64,000 bases of DNA from an uncultured bacterium (GCA_903922465.1 CAIXTV010000124.1:1-64000); one strand, 5' to 3'. Shown: positions 20,680 to 31,770, counted from the stretch's first letter. Notes: generated by a model not told the origin, from the letters alone. Numbers and translations: made by a program.

Positions 20680-23600
20680 TTACTTTTCGCTAATCCCTAC
20701 TAACTCATCATCATAATACATTAGAACTATAACTTGTTTTCCAGTCTTATCATATTTAATGCATTTCCCATGTTGATTGTCGTAAAGAAAACTGGTTGTT
20801 TCTTTTAATTTACCTTCAGGGTAATACTTCTCCTGAACTCCATTTAAATCTCCAAAATAATAATTTCTTTTTTCTTTAATTTTTCCATTCGCAAAATAAA
20901 AAACATCTTCACCCGAAACATCATCATCAATATATATTAATTTTTCAAACAATTGACCTGTTGAGTAATAGCGAGTATATTCGCCTTGATATAAACCTTT
21001 ATTTAAACTGAATTGACGGGCCAATTTCCCATTTTTAAAATATATCTTCACATCACCTGTTTCATTAGTAATTTCAAGGGTTTTCTCACTACCATTAGCT
21101 TCGAAATAGGTGTAAGATATCAAATGATCATAAAGATATTGGCGTTTATGTTCTAACAATCCGTCAGGCCCGTAATAGAATGAAGTTCCTTCTAGTACAT
21201 CGTCGATATATACTTTTTCATTTTCAATTTTACCATCTTCAAAATAATGCACATCTTTTCCATTTCGCTGTCCATTTTGATAATCTATAGTTCTTGATAA
21301 TTTTCCATCTTCAGTATAGTATTCCCATTTCCCAATTTTATCACCATGCTGGTAACTGCCATTAGTATTTAATTTCCCATTCCAATAATACCATTTCCAA
21401 TTACCATTTTTATATCCATTATAATATTGCCCTTTTACATCAACCTTGCCATTTGGGAAATAGTAGGTATAATCACCTTCAAAAACATTATACTTCAGAC
21501 TTATCTCTGATTTCACAGGTCCCCCTTTATAAAAATGATAAACTCTCTTTCCTGAAGCATTTGAATAATTTATACTATCTACAACTACTCCAGTTGTGTC
21601 AAAATTTGCTGAATTTAGTAATGTCCCTTTATAGAAAGACTCTGTTTCTTTTATTTTCCCGTTTATTGAATAAAATTTCTGAATACCATTATACTCTCCA
21701 TCTATAAAATATTTTTCATTCGCAATTGATTTATCAGGGTTGTAGCGGACCCAATTGCCTTCTTCTTTGTCGTTTTTATAATTACCATGCTCAAGAATAT
21801 TTCCATTTTTAAAATTCTCAATATAATAGCCTTCTAAAACATCTTTTTTGTATTTGATGATTTTTTTAAGTTTCCCATTAGGAAAATATCGAGTTGTTTC
21901 ATTTTCCGCTTTTCCATCTTTATAATTTGAAACGGCCTGAAGATTTCCATTGTCATCATAGAATTTCCATTCACCTTGTTTATCTTCTTTTCCATATTTC
22001 CCCATACTTCGTCTATTCCCATTAGAATAAAAGCCTTCGAAATCAAAACTCCCGCTTTTTTTCTTATCCTGTTTAATAATTTCTCCATTTTTATTTAGAT
22101 ACTTATAACCAATAATCTCTCCTCTTTTGTACTCCATTTCGCAATAAAGTTTTCCGTCTGTATCGTATTCTTTTCGAATTCCATTTAGCTTTCCGCTTTC
22201 ATCAAAATCGGAAGTTACAGAAATTGCACCATTCGAATGATACTGAATATTGTTTCCAATGGCTTTATCATTTAAGTATTTAAGTGAATCCGAAGTTTTT
22301 CCATTCTCATAATAGGAAATATAATCCCCTTGCAATAAACCTTTAACGTAATTTGATTTTAATGAAATCTTTCCATCACGATAATAATAAGTTTCCTGCC
22401 CATTCTTATCTCCTTCGAAATAATTTTTCTCACTTTTAAGCTCCCCACTATTATAAAAAGTCTTAAGTGCACCTTCTAACTTCCCATTTTTATAATTTCC
22501 TTTTAATAAAATCTGTCCATTGGAATAATATTCTTCGTAATTCCCTTCTCGTTTTGTGTCTTTAAAAGAGATTAGTTTGTCTTTTGCCCCATCGTTAGTG
22601 TAGGCAATAGCTTCCCCTTCAATTTTTTCATTTCTGTAAGGTATGTGTGTCTCGATAATGCCAATAAAGGAATATGAATCATCAGAAACAACCATTCCTT
22701 CTACATAGGATTCTTTTGATTTCAAATTACCATTTTCATAATACCATAGCCATTCGCCTTCTTTTTTTCCTTCTGCATTCCAACTACCACTAGCTTTAAT
22801 CCTACCATTTGGATGATATAGCTCAGTGTAGCCAACGAAATGAGTTTTTGCTTTGTTTAAATTACCGATTGAACTTATAGCATATCTTTTATTGGCTCTG
22901 AAAACATCTACTTTTTGTATTTTTCCATTAAATTCCATTTCATATTCGCGATGTTCATTATCCCAGGTATCTCTTATCCAATCAGTAAATGCTGTAAGCT
23001 TTGTTTTATTTTTTTCGACAATATCTTTATGTTTTTCATTTGAGCTAGCAATTAGCAGATAATTCGCGAATAAATCAAATTTATCGTTTTTGAGTAATTG
23101 CTTATAAAAGGGAACATACATTTTATACCAGAAACCTTTGTTCTCAGGTTTTTCCGGAAGTTTATCAAAAAGCAAATAGTCTTGCTTCACAAAAGGAATT
23201 TCCAATTTCGATTTAACTTTGTACTTTTTGTTTAAAGCAACATAATTTTGAATCAGCATATCTATGTCCGAAAAATCATCTCCATCAGTAAAATCAACAC
23301 CCTTCGATTTTACACTTTCCAGATACTTTGTCGAAGCCATTTCATTAATAAACACCAAAGCATTATTGGCATTAGCAGAAGTAGGTGCCAATAAAACATA
23401 AGTACTGAAGGCTAACATGGCAAGGGAAGTCTTGCCTTCATTCATAGCAAGTATTCCAAGGGCATAATGAGTTGCTGGGTGAAAAGGATTTAATTCAGCT
23501 GATTTTTTATAGTAATCGAAAGCCTCTTTGTCTTTACCTAATTTCATTAAAGGGTAAGCTTTATTATAATACAGCACATTAAATTTCGGAAAAAGTTTAA

Positions 23601-23973
23601 TGCCATCATCATATAGTTTTATTGCTTCTTCATACTTCTCGATATTGTCTAAGCTACTCCCCAAATTGCCAAAAAGTTCTGGACTTAAATATAAATTCAT
23701 GTTCAGTGCTTTTCTCCCTACTTCTATCCCCTTCTCATATTGCTTCAGTTGATAATAAGCCAAAACTTCTTCCACAAGAGCTGCATAATATGCTGTATCG
23801 CTTTCGGGAATTTTCATATACTCTTTTAAAGCATCTTCATATTTTTCTGCTTCATAAAAGCTTAAGCCTTTCTGAATTACTTTCTCTGCATTAATGATTT
23901 CAGGTTTATCCTGACTAATAGACATTTTGCTTACTAAGCAAAAAAGAATGAAAAATAAATATTTGGTTTTCAT
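20680..23973 (-). CDS. Large TPR plus MORN_2/YwqK-type repeat protein
   Basis: 1097 aa; N-terminal TPRs (YNKAYPLMKLGKDKEAFDYYKKSAELNP) then many YYxNGKLxxxxxYxNGxxxG repeats. Confidence 0.85.
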   Translation of the reverse strand: MKTKYLFFILFCLVSKMSISQDKPEIINAEKVIQKGLSFYEAEKYEDALKEYMKIPESDTAYYAALVEEVLAYYQLKQYEKGIEVGRKALNMNLYLSPELFGNLGSSLDNIEKYEEAIKLYDDGIKLFPKFNVLYYNKAYPLMKLGKDKEAFDYYKKSAELNPFHPATHYALGILAMNEGKTSLAMLAFSTYVLLAPTSANANNALVFINEMASTKYLESVKSKGVDFTDGDDFSDIDMLIQNYVALNKKYKVKSKLEIPFVKQDYLLFDKLPEKPENKGFWYKMYVPFYKQLLKNDKFDLFANYLLIASSNEKHKDIVEKNKTKLTAFTDWIRDTWDNEHREYEMEFNGKIQKVDVFRANKRYAISSIGNLNKAKTHFVGYTELYHPNGRIKASGSWNAEGKKEGEWLWYYENGNLKSKESYVEGMVVSDDSYSFIGIIETHIPYRNEKIEGEAIAYTNDGAKDKLISFKDTKREGNYEEYYSNGQILLKGNYKNGKLEGALKTFYNSGELKSEKNYFEGDKNGQETYYYRDGKISLKSNYVKGLLQGDYISYYENGKTSDSLKYLNDKAIGNNIQYHSNGAISVTSDFDESGKLNGIRKEYDTDGKLYCEMEYKRGEIIGYKYLNKNGEIIKQDKKKSGSFDFEGFYSNGNRRSMGKYGKEDKQGEWKFYDDNGNLQAVSNYKDGKAENETTRYFPNGKLKKIIKYKKDVLEGYYIENFKNGNILEHGNYKNDKEEGNWVRYNPDKSIANEKYFIDGEYNGIQKFYSINGKIKETESFYKGTLLNSANFDTTGVVVDSINYSNASGKRVYHFYKGGPVKSEISLKYNVFEGDYTYYFPNGKVDVKGQYYNGYKNGNWKWYYWNGKLNTNGSYQHGDKIGKWEYYTEDGKLSRTIDYQNGQRNGKDVHYFEDGKIENEKVYIDDVLEGTSFYYGPDGLLEHKRQYLYDHLISYTYFEANGSEKTLEITNETGDVKIYFKNGKLARQFSLNKGLYQGEYTRYYSTGQLFEKLIYIDDDVSGEDVFYFANGKIKEKRNYYFGDLNGVQEKYYPEGKLKETTSFLYDNQHGKCIKYDKTGKQVIVLMYYDDELVGISEK

Positions 23974-24404
23974 AAATTCGATTATTAATTCTTATAGAGT
24001 GAGTTTTTGGGTTAGAAAAGATGAAATATTGTATAGCATAAATAGGCTTAAAAAAACTATTAATTGAGCATTCATTGATGTAATATCATTTTAATGAAAC
24101 AATTTGATTGAGGCATCTTAATTATGATTATTTGCCAAAAATAAAAAAAAATCAAAATCAAACTCTTTTAATTTTAAAATCAATTATTTTGAGTAATACT
24201 TGCAAGGTTTGAAATGCTAATATTCATCAATGATACAAAGAAATTCGCTGCTATTTATAAATTGAACTAAAGACAACTATTTCCGATACTTTTAAAACTG
24301 ATTTAGTCCATAATAATAAAATAATGCATAGAGCTTATCTTATGAAAGTCCACCAAATGGATTTGCAGTGAAAACAATCATCAATTCTTTAAAAGGAAAC
24401 ATTT

Positions 24405-25040
24405 TTACCGAATAAAGCTTGTAACTTCTTTTTGTTCAATTTGGGGTGCTTTAGCAATAGTATTGGCGGCATCTTTCATTCTTAAAAGCCAAGCCATGTT
24501 TTTCCCTAAAACCCTCATGATTTGCAAGCCTTCAACATCCTGCAATGCTTCGCCGGGGCTTCTTCCATGGATTACATTCCAATAGTTGGACGAGGCAATT
24601 ATCATTTCTGAATACATCAGGTAATGGTTTAAATTATCAAAGGTTATTGAACCTCCCGTGCGTCGAACCGCAACCACTGCTGCTCCAACCTTATGCCGAA
24701 ACAAGTTCCCATTGGACGTTGAAACATAAAACAAACGATCTAAAAAACATTTCATAGCACCAGCAATCCCTGAATAATAAACGGGTGAACCTAAAACTAT
24801 CCCATCGGCTTGTTTTATTTGTTGTATCCACATATTAAGATCATCTGACTTTATGCTGCATTTTTCATCTCGATGAGTTGAACAAATCCCACATGCCTTA
24901 CATCCATGAATTGCTTTGTGTCCAATGTGGAGAATCTCAAATTCAATGCCTTCAGCTTTAAGTTCATTTCCAACAATATTTAAAGCGTGATAGGTATTCC
25001 CCTCATTTTTAGGACTTCCGTTTATTGCGATTACTTTCAT
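24405..25040 (-). CDS. NAD(P)H-dependent FMN reductase / iron-sulfur flavoprotein family
   Basis: MKVIAINGSPKNEGNTYHAL, CKACGIC, ADGIVLGSPVYYSGIAGAMKCFLDR. Confidence 0.9.
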   Translation of the reverse strand: MKVIAINGSPKNEGNTYHALNIVGNELKAEGIEFEILHIGHKAIHGCKACGICSTHRDEKCSIKSDDLNMWIQQIKQADGIVLGSPVYYSGIAGAMKCFLDRLFYVSTSNGNLFRHKVGAAVVAVRRTGGSITFDNLNHYLMYSEMIIASSNYWNVIHGRSPGEALQDVEGLQIMRVLGKNMAWLLRMKDAANTIAKAPQIEQKEVTSFIR

Positions 25041-25344
25041 ATGTCATTAATTTTTGACTACAATTATAAGATAAATTCGGATTGATTAAGCTAAATTTTT
25101 CTTTTCTTGATTTCAGCGAAGGATTAATGGCATTTTAAAAAATCAAAAACAAATATTCCATGAACAAGTATTATAAATTAATTGCCAAAATGTATTCAAA
25201 TTGCCAACAAGATACTCTTGGTTAAGACAGGCTTAATTCAAAACATTAGGTATTTGGCTTGCTATTGATTTGCTTATTTCAACCTTTTTCAAAGACTATA
25301 TCAGGACTCTAAATTCAAAGGCGTATCAATTCATTTAAACAGAA

Positions 25345-25386
25345 AGTCCCAGACTCCTCAATATTTATAGATTGGAGCCTGGGACT
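25345..25386. terminator. Putative intrinsic terminator
   Basis: agtcccagactcctcaat ... attggagcctgggact imperfect stem. Confidence 0.6.
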
Positions 25387-25420
25387 AGGTATATTATTCC
25401 TTATATTTACAAAAGAATTA

Positions 25421-26506
25421 TCACTTATAGGTAGGATAATCGGTATACCCTTTTTCGTCGAAAGAGTAAAATAAATCCATTTTGAGGTCGGAAGATAAAG
25501 CCCAATTATGTTCAAAACGATCTACTAAATCAGGATTATTAATAAATGGGCGACCAAAGGCAACAAGGTCACCTAATCCATTTTCGAGATCGTTTTCGGC
25601 TCTTTCCAAATCATAATTACCCGAAAGTATAATGGCGTTTTTAAAGTTATTCCTAATTAATTTCTTCATTGCCAACGGCACTTCTGGAGAGCCCATGGCT
25701 GAATGATCTACAATATGAATATAAGCTAAACCCAATTTGTTTATTTGTTCAGAAAGGTAAGTGTAAGTAGCATCAATTTCAGGATAGATGGGCATATCGC
25801 TGGCAACTCCATATGGAGACAAACGAATGCCTGTATTTTCTTTTCCAATAGCTTCGGCAACAGCTGAAGCTACTTCAAGTACAAAGCGGCATCTGTTTTC
25901 GATATTTCCTCCATAACTATCCGTACGAACATTACTAATAGGTGAAAGGAATTGTTCGAGCAAATAACCATTAGCAGAATGTAGTTCAACACCATCAAAG
26001 CCTGCTTCCATTGCATTTTTTGCTGCAATAACAAACTCTTTTTTGGTTAGCATTAGTTCGGCAAGTATCATTTCTTTAGGAATTGGAAAATCCTGCATTT
26101 GTTTGGTATCTGTCCACATCTGACCCGAAGCTTTAACCGCTGAAGGGGCAAGTATTTCAGAGAATTCTGGCATATTAAGTTTATGACTAATTCTGCCGGT
26201 GTGCATAAGCTGAACATAAATTTTGGCTCCCTTTTCGTGCACTGCAGTGGTAATGAGTTTCCATCCTGCAACTTGATCTTTCGAAAATAAACCCGGAATT
26301 CGTGCATATCCCAAACCATTTGGTGATGGTGAAACGCCTTCGCTTATTATTAATCCTGCACCCGAACGTTGTTCGTAATATTCAGCCATTAGTTCGTTTG
26401 GAACATTTCCTATTGCCCTACACCTTGTCATTGGAGCCATCACAATATGATTTTTCAATTCAACATTACCTACTCTTGTTGGAGTAAATATCTTATATTC
26501 ATTCAT
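25421..26506 (-). CDS. Old yellow enzyme family alkene reductase
   Basis: IFTPTRVGNVELKNHIVMAPMTRCRA, DGVELHSANGYLLEQFLSPISNVRTDSYGGNIENR. Confidence 0.94.
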   Translation of the reverse strand: MNEYKIFTPTRVGNVELKNHIVMAPMTRCRAIGNVPNELMAEYYEQRSGAGLIISEGVSPSPNGLGYARIPGLFSKDQVAGWKLITTAVHEKGAKIYVQLMHTGRISHKLNMPEFSEILAPSAVKASGQMWTDTKQMQDFPIPKEMILAELMLTKKEFVIAAKNAMEAGFDGVELHSANGYLLEQFLSPISNVRTDSYGGNIENRCRFVLEVASAVAEAIGKENTGIRLSPYGVASDMPIYPEIDATYTYLSEQINKLGLAYIHIVDHSAMGSPEVPLAMKKLIRNNFKNAIILSGNYDLERAENDLENGLGDLVAFGRPFINNPDLVDRFEHNWALSSDLKMDLFYSFDEKGYTDYPTYK

Positions 26507-26594
26507 ATGATAAAATTAATTAGTTTGTTTTAAAAAGTAAACAATAAACAAGGTGAAAGGTTTAACTCCAAGCAACATTCTTTTATGTAAGTGA

Positions 26595-26638
26595 ATAAAT
26601 CGAAAAAACCTGACGGGTTTTACAAACCCATCAGGTTT
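26595..26638. terminator. Hairpin downstream of the TonB receptor / upstream of OYE gene
   Basis: aaacctgacggg ttttacaaa cccatcaggttt with flanking A/T tract. Confidence 0.5.
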
Positions 26639-26747
26639 AAATTCATACCTCTGCATTATTTATTTTCCAACTAATAATAGAGCATTCTTTAATTTAGCCT
26701 ATGACTAAAAAGCCACAGTTTAAGTTTCATAAACTTAATCGCAATAG

Positions 26748-28898
26748 TTAAAATCTGATTTTAAGGTTAGCAAACACCTCTCTTCCGGGGCCCGGTTGGT
26801 AGGAATTACCATCAGGATCGGGTTCGGTGAATGCCATAAAGGTTTTGTTAGTCAGATTGCGAACATAAAGACTACATTCGACATTCAAATCTTCTAATTT
26901 CCATTCGTAGGAAAGGCGGGCATGATACAGATTAAATCCTTTTTCCCAATTCTGGTAAATGGAGGGATTCATTTCGCCACTATAGGCTTTAGCATCGGTG
27001 TAAATGGCCCATTTCGACTGATATTCAGTGCCAAGGCTTAACTTAAATCCCTTACAAAAGGAATACACAACTTCGGCATACAATTGGTGTTTTGGGGAAT
27101 TTGGCAACCATTGACCTTTTGCTGGAGGGTTGGTTAAAACATAGGCTGTGTCGAGATAGACAGGGTCGATGCTGGCTGTAGTGTATTTATAATCGGCAAA
27201 AGTGTAGGCCAATTGGAAGCTAAAATTCTTACATATTTTGTATGAAACAAAAAGTTCCACCCCATTTCGCTGGCTGTTGCCTGCATTGCCATAAAACACC
27301 TCCTGATTTCCCCTACCCAATTGTTTAAAACGGAAGAAATCGTTTTCGGTATTCATAAGAAATCCGGTGAGTTCGTAATAGAGTTTATCACTAAAGAATC
27401 CACGTAAACCAAATTCGATGCTGGTGGAAGTTGCAGGCAGCAAATGGGTGTTAAAACCGCTATAACCTACAGGATTACTGGCAAGTTCTTCGGTTGATGG
27501 GGGCACAAATCCCTGACTATAATTAGCAAAGAGTGTGGCGGCAGCACAAAACGAATAGCTTGCCCCAATGTGGGCCGAAGTTTTGGTGAAATCTTTCGAA
27601 GTCTTTGCAGTGTCGGAGGCCATCATCTTGTCGGTGAGCTCATTTTTCATCTGATCGTAGCGCAAACTTGCCATCACATTCAAATGCGAAATTTCGAGTT
27701 TATAAAGGGCGAAAACCCCCATACTACTTTGAGCAATAGTTTGATTAGCAAGCAGATTATTGCTCACAAGATTGGTTTCATCCGTACTTTCAATACGGTT
27801 GGGGTTGCTAAGACTTTGCAATTTATGCATGTCGATGTCTTGCCATTTTAAGTCGGCACCAAGGCTGATATGATTCTTAAACTTTTCCTTGCCCAAATGA
27901 AGATTGTACTGTACACTTGCTCCAGGAGCAACTACAGTGCGGTATTCAGCACATTTATTGCTTGTTTCTTTGTAGTTCCAACTTCGATAAAACCCACTCA
28001 ATTGAACATCATTTTTATCGTTAAACTGATAGCTAGCCAGCAATGCAAAGGTGTTGCGGCTGGTTTTCTGATATTCATTAAAAGGGCATGCATCGGGGTT
28101 GGCTTGAGAGAGATCGCTGAATTGGCCCAAATTCAATCCTTCAGGGTTTTGATGAAAATAGTTCAGCAACGACATTATCTGGGTCACTTTCAGCTTCTTT
28201 GTAGGGTGGAGATTAATCTTTTCGTAGAGTTTATCGCCCCAAAATGCCTGATGGGCACGATATCCATCGCCGGATGTGTGTGAATAGGTCAGGCGATAGT
28301 CGAGGTTTTTAAGGCTTCCATCGAACTGAACCAAAGATTTTGAAAAGGCATGAGTGCCTATGGTTTGGCTTATTTCGCCTCCTAGTGTTTTTGGACCTCC
28401 ATCGTTGGTGGTGATATTAACCAAGCCTGCCGAACCGCTTCCTCCGTACAAACTTCCAATGGGTCCGCGCAATACTTCAACATTATTGATGCTTCCCCAT
28501 TCGACATCATACAAATCGGGGGCAAAACCTGAGGGGTCATTTACAGGGATGCCATCAATCATCACACCGATTCCACGAAGGCCACGCTCTGTTAATATTC
28601 CCTGACCACGAATTGACATGTGAACCCTCTCGCCATTATGCTGATTATCGATGCGAACACCAGGCACCAAACGTAAGGCTTCTTCGGCAGCAACGGCTTT
28701 AGGCATGCTCGAAAGCATATCGGAATTCACCAAAGAAACTGAGCCCGGATTATTCTTTAACATTATGGGCAAACGATTGGTAGTGATGATTACCTCATTT
28801 AATTTTACAGACTTAATTGAATCGGTTTTTTGGTTCTGAGCAAACAAAAAAACGCTTGTGCACATCATTAGTAGCATTAAAAATACTTTTATTTTCAT
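26748..28898 (-). CDS. TonB-dependent outer-membrane receptor
   Basis: Signal peptide; plug domain EALRLVPGVRIDNQHNGERVHMSIRGQG, EVLRGPIGSLYGGSGSAGLVN; C-terminal aromatic LKIRF. Confidence 0.93.
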   Translation of the reverse strand: MKIKVFLMLLMMCTSVFLFAQNQKTDSIKSVKLNEVIITTNRLPIMLKNNPGSVSLVNSDMLSSMPKAVAAEEALRLVPGVRIDNQHNGERVHMSIRGQGILTERGLRGIGVMIDGIPVNDPSGFAPDLYDVEWGSINNVEVLRGPIGSLYGGSGSAGLVNITTNDGGPKTLGGEISQTIGTHAFSKSLVQFDGSLKNLDYRLTYSHTSGDGYRAHQAFWGDKLYEKINLHPTKKLKVTQIMSLLNYFHQNPEGLNLGQFSDLSQANPDACPFNEYQKTSRNTFALLASYQFNDKNDVQLSGFYRSWNYKETSNKCAEYRTVVAPGASVQYNLHLGKEKFKNHISLGADLKWQDIDMHKLQSLSNPNRIESTDETNLVSNNLLANQTIAQSSMGVFALYKLEISHLNVMASLRYDQMKNELTDKMMASDTAKTSKDFTKTSAHIGASYSFCAAATLFANYSQGFVPPSTEELASNPVGYSGFNTHLLPATSTSIEFGLRGFFSDKLYYELTGFLMNTENDFFRFKQLGRGNQEVFYGNAGNSQRNGVELFVSYKICKNFSFQLAYTFADYKYTTASIDPVYLDTAYVLTNPPAKGQWLPNSPKHQLYAEVVYSFCKGFKLSLGTEYQSKWAIYTDAKAYSGEMNPSIYQNWEKGFNLYHARLSYEWKLEDLNVECSLYVRNLTNKTFMAFTEPDPDGNSYQPGPGREVFANLKIRF

Positions 28899-29344
28899 AT
28901 GGTTTAAAATTATAATTTATTAATTTGCACTCCTCGATACTGAAGATTGGTAGTTTTCGGCGGAAGTGCCTTATTTTGTGTATATAAGTAAAGCTTACCC
29001 GAACCATACTTTGAAGTAGAAGTTAAGCAATAAAAAGCTTCAATAGATGCTTTTTAATCACTGTATTTCATACATTTAAAGTTATTCGTAAAAAGTTTTA
29101 CTTTAATAACTGATTTTGTTTTTCCATCCTTAAGTCAATACTAACAGAAAAGCAGAGCTATGCGAGTGTGCTTAGCCACAACTATGCATTCATCATCATC
29201 ATCCTTAAATATAATATCTTTATAACTTTTGTGATGTGCTGAAATTCTATAGTTTATATTTATAAACCAAAAACCTTCAATTGTAAGATACGATAAAAGG
29301 AAGATGAATAAAATGGATTAATTATCGAGCCTAAGAGGATGAAA

Positions 29345-29848
29345 TCAGGTGTTTCGGGGAGGAGGTGAATGAATTTCGGGGAAAGCCGATTCGTAAAAGA
29401 TATGCAGACCTGCGTATGTAATATCACTTGCAGTAAGTTTTTGCTGAAAGGAAAATGTTTGGGCAGTATATAAATTATTGAGGTGAGTCTTATTCGTTTT
29501 TTCGTTTTTCTTCTTGCTATTAGTCTTGCTAAAACGATTGATAAGTTGCTGTTCTTTACTATCTTTAAGACAGTAATATTGAAGTGCTTTATTAACTATT
29601 TTCACTTTCACTACGTCGTACATTTCGCCCTTATAGCGAAACTCTTTTCCTGCTTCTACCCACCTAAGACTGGTTTTATCGCTTTGCGAAACGACAATCA
29701 GACTAAGGTCTTTTTCATCCAAACCTTTAATTATTTCGTTTCTGATTTCGTTTTTAAGCTGATGTTGTTTGATGGTAAACCATAGGTAATATCCCCCAAT
29801 ATTAAATAGAAGGACAACTAAAAGCACCGACGAAATGATTCTTTTCAT
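29345..29848 (-). CDS. Small hypothetical protein with one TM segment and SPPPRNT C-terminus
   Basis: Start chosen at MKRIISSVLLVVLLFNIGGYYLWF; upstream of and co-directional with the TonB receptor. Confidence 0.6.
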   Translation of the reverse strand: MKRIISSVLLVVLLFNIGGYYLWFTIKQHQLKNEIRNEIIKGLDEKDLSLIVVSQSDKTSLRWVEAGKEFRYKGEMYDVVKVKIVNKALQYYCLKDSKEQQLINRFSKTNSKKKNEKTNKTHLNNLYTAQTFSFQQKLTASDITYAGLHIFYESAFPEIHSPPPRNT

Positions 29849-30109
29849 TAAACTTAGGTCTACATTTACAGGCAATCGTAAGGTTGAAACTTTAAAAATA
29901 AATCTGCCACAAACATACAACAAATTAACTGATGCGAAGTATAAATTCATGATTTTTTTTCGGATGGTCATCCTTCCTATCTAAGACTCATAAAAACTGT
30001 GGTTATTGGCCAAACAACGGCTTTAAATCTTTGTAAAACAAGAAGATGCAAAAAAACTATTTAAGTCTGAATTATGGCTAAAATGACCGGGGAAAGGAGA
30101 TTCTTGTGT

Positions 30110-30340
30110 AACCTTATAAGGTTATAGTAAAACCTGATAAGGATAGTGTTAAACCTGATAAGGATAGTGTTAAACCTGATAAGGATAGTGTTAAACCTGA
30201 TAAGGATAGTGTTAAACCTGATAAGGATAGTGTTAAACCTGATAAGGAAAGTGTTAAACCTGATAAGGAAAGTGTTAAACCTGATAAGGTTATAGTAAAA
30301 CCTGATAAGGAAAGTGTTAAACCTGATCAGGAAAATGCTA
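30110..30340. repeat. Tandem repeat array D: 21-bp unit, 11 copies
   Basis: aacctgataaggatagtgtta at 30131, 30152 ... 30320; first unit aaccttataaggttatagtaa. Confidence 0.97.
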
Positions 30341-30519
30341 AATCTGCCTTCCTAAAGGCTTAAAGCCTTAATTATATATATTTTAGTCCTTTATTCGATA
30401 GGGGTTATAATAGCTGAAATTGCAGTAACGACATCTTAATGCGGCAAATCTATGCGCGATTTATTAAGCCTAATCAAAACAAATTAGTGTATAATGAGAA
30501 TTCGAGCTTTCGTTTTCAT

Positions 30520-31761
30520 TTATTTAAAAAAGGGCATCAATAACAATGCGGCAGATAGGACAATTAAGATAGCAATTGCGCTCCAACCTATGATATTGTT
30601 AAAGGGTTTGTTGACGTATTTGCCCATGATTTTCTTGTTGTTCACCAGCAATATCATACAAATGAGCACCACAGGCAACAAGAGACCATTTATCACTTGC
30701 GACCATAAAGAAATGAAAATCAAAGGGGCATTTGGCAACAAAATAATGAGAGCCCCCACTATTAAAATGCCAGTGTATAAGATGTAAAATTCTTTAGCCT
30801 CGTCCCACTTTTTGTCGATACCAGCTTCAAATCCGAAAGCTTCGCAAACGTAGAAGGCTGTGGCTAAGGGCAAAATAGTTGCAGAGAAAATGGCAGCAAT
30901 AAAAAGTCCGAAAGCAAACAATTGCGAGGCGAAAGCCCCTGCTAAAGGCTTGAGTGCCATGGCCGCATCTTTTGCTTCGTTAATCTGCACCCCATTCACA
31001 TGCAAAGTTGAACCGCAAGCCACCATAATGAAAAACGCCACCACCACCGTAGCCACACATCCCACTAAAATATCGATGAGGGAATACTTATAATTCTTCA
31101 TCTTCAGGCCCTTTTCAATCACTGAGGATTGCATATAGAACTGCATCCATGGGGCAATAGTGGTCCCAATAATCCCAATTACCATGGCCAAACTTTGTGA
31201 ATTAAATTCCATTTCAGGGTGAATAACAGCATGACCTATTTCGTCCCAATGTGGTTTCCCCATAATGGCCGAAACCACATACATCAACAGCGAAATACTG
31301 AATAATAGGAAGATACGCTCCGCTATCTTATAGGTCCCCTTCACCACCAACACCCAAATGAGCACGCCTACTATGGGCACCGAGACATATTTGCTCACCC
31401 CGAAAACTTCCATACTGCCAGCAATACCGGCAAATTCTGTGGTGGTATTGCCGATATCAGCAATCAGCAAACCAATGAAAATGAAAAAAGTAACTTTAAC
31501 TCCTGCGTTCTCGCGTATCAAATCGGCCAAACCTTTGCCTGTAACAATGCCCATCCGAGCATTCATTTCCTGAATCACTACCAGCACAATAAAGGATGGG
31601 ATGAGAGTCCAAATAAGATTATATCCATACACAGCACCCGCCACCGAATAGGTAGTAATGCCACCGGCATCATTGTCAACGCTTCCCGTGATGATACCCG
31701 GACCTAAGATGGCCAGAAATATTCCCAGCTTTTTGAAAAACGACCTGCGTCTTTTAAACAT
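30520..31761 (-). CDS. NRAMP-family divalent metal (Mn2+/Fe2+) transporter
   Basis: GPGIITGSVDNDAGGITTYSVAGA (DPG-like motif as DNDAGG), IIGTTIAPWMQFYMQSS. Confidence 0.92.
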   Translation of the reverse strand: MFKRRRSFFKKLGIFLAILGPGIITGSVDNDAGGITTYSVAGAVYGYNLIWTLIPSFIVLVVIQEMNARMGIVTGKGLADLIRENAGVKVTFFIFIGLLIADIGNTTTEFAGIAGSMEVFGVSKYVSVPIVGVLIWVLVVKGTYKIAERIFLLFSISLLMYVVSAIMGKPHWDEIGHAVIHPEMEFNSQSLAMVIGIIGTTIAPWMQFYMQSSVIEKGLKMKNYKYSLIDILVGCVATVVVAFFIMVACGSTLHVNGVQINEAKDAAMALKPLAGAFASQLFAFGLFIAAIFSATILPLATAFYVCEAFGFEAGIDKKWDEAKEFYILYTGILIVGALIILLPNAPLIFISLWSQVINGLLLPVVLICMILLVNNKKIMGKYVNKPFNNIIGWSAIAILIVLSAALLLMPFFK

Positions 31762-31770
31762 GATTGAACC

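Noticed and set aside
24000-24400. tRNA or small RNA gene in intergenic gap
   Set aside because: No cloverleaf-like sequence or GTTCRANNC T-loop recognised by eye.
28900-29340. Cobalamin or other known riboswitch upstream of the TonB receptor
   Set aside because: No recognisable B12-box or other riboswitch consensus in the ~440-bp region.
30110-30340. KPDKDSV heptapeptide repeat protein from array D
   Set aside because: The relevant frame begins immediately after a TAA and has no usable start codon; other frames contain stops in variant units.
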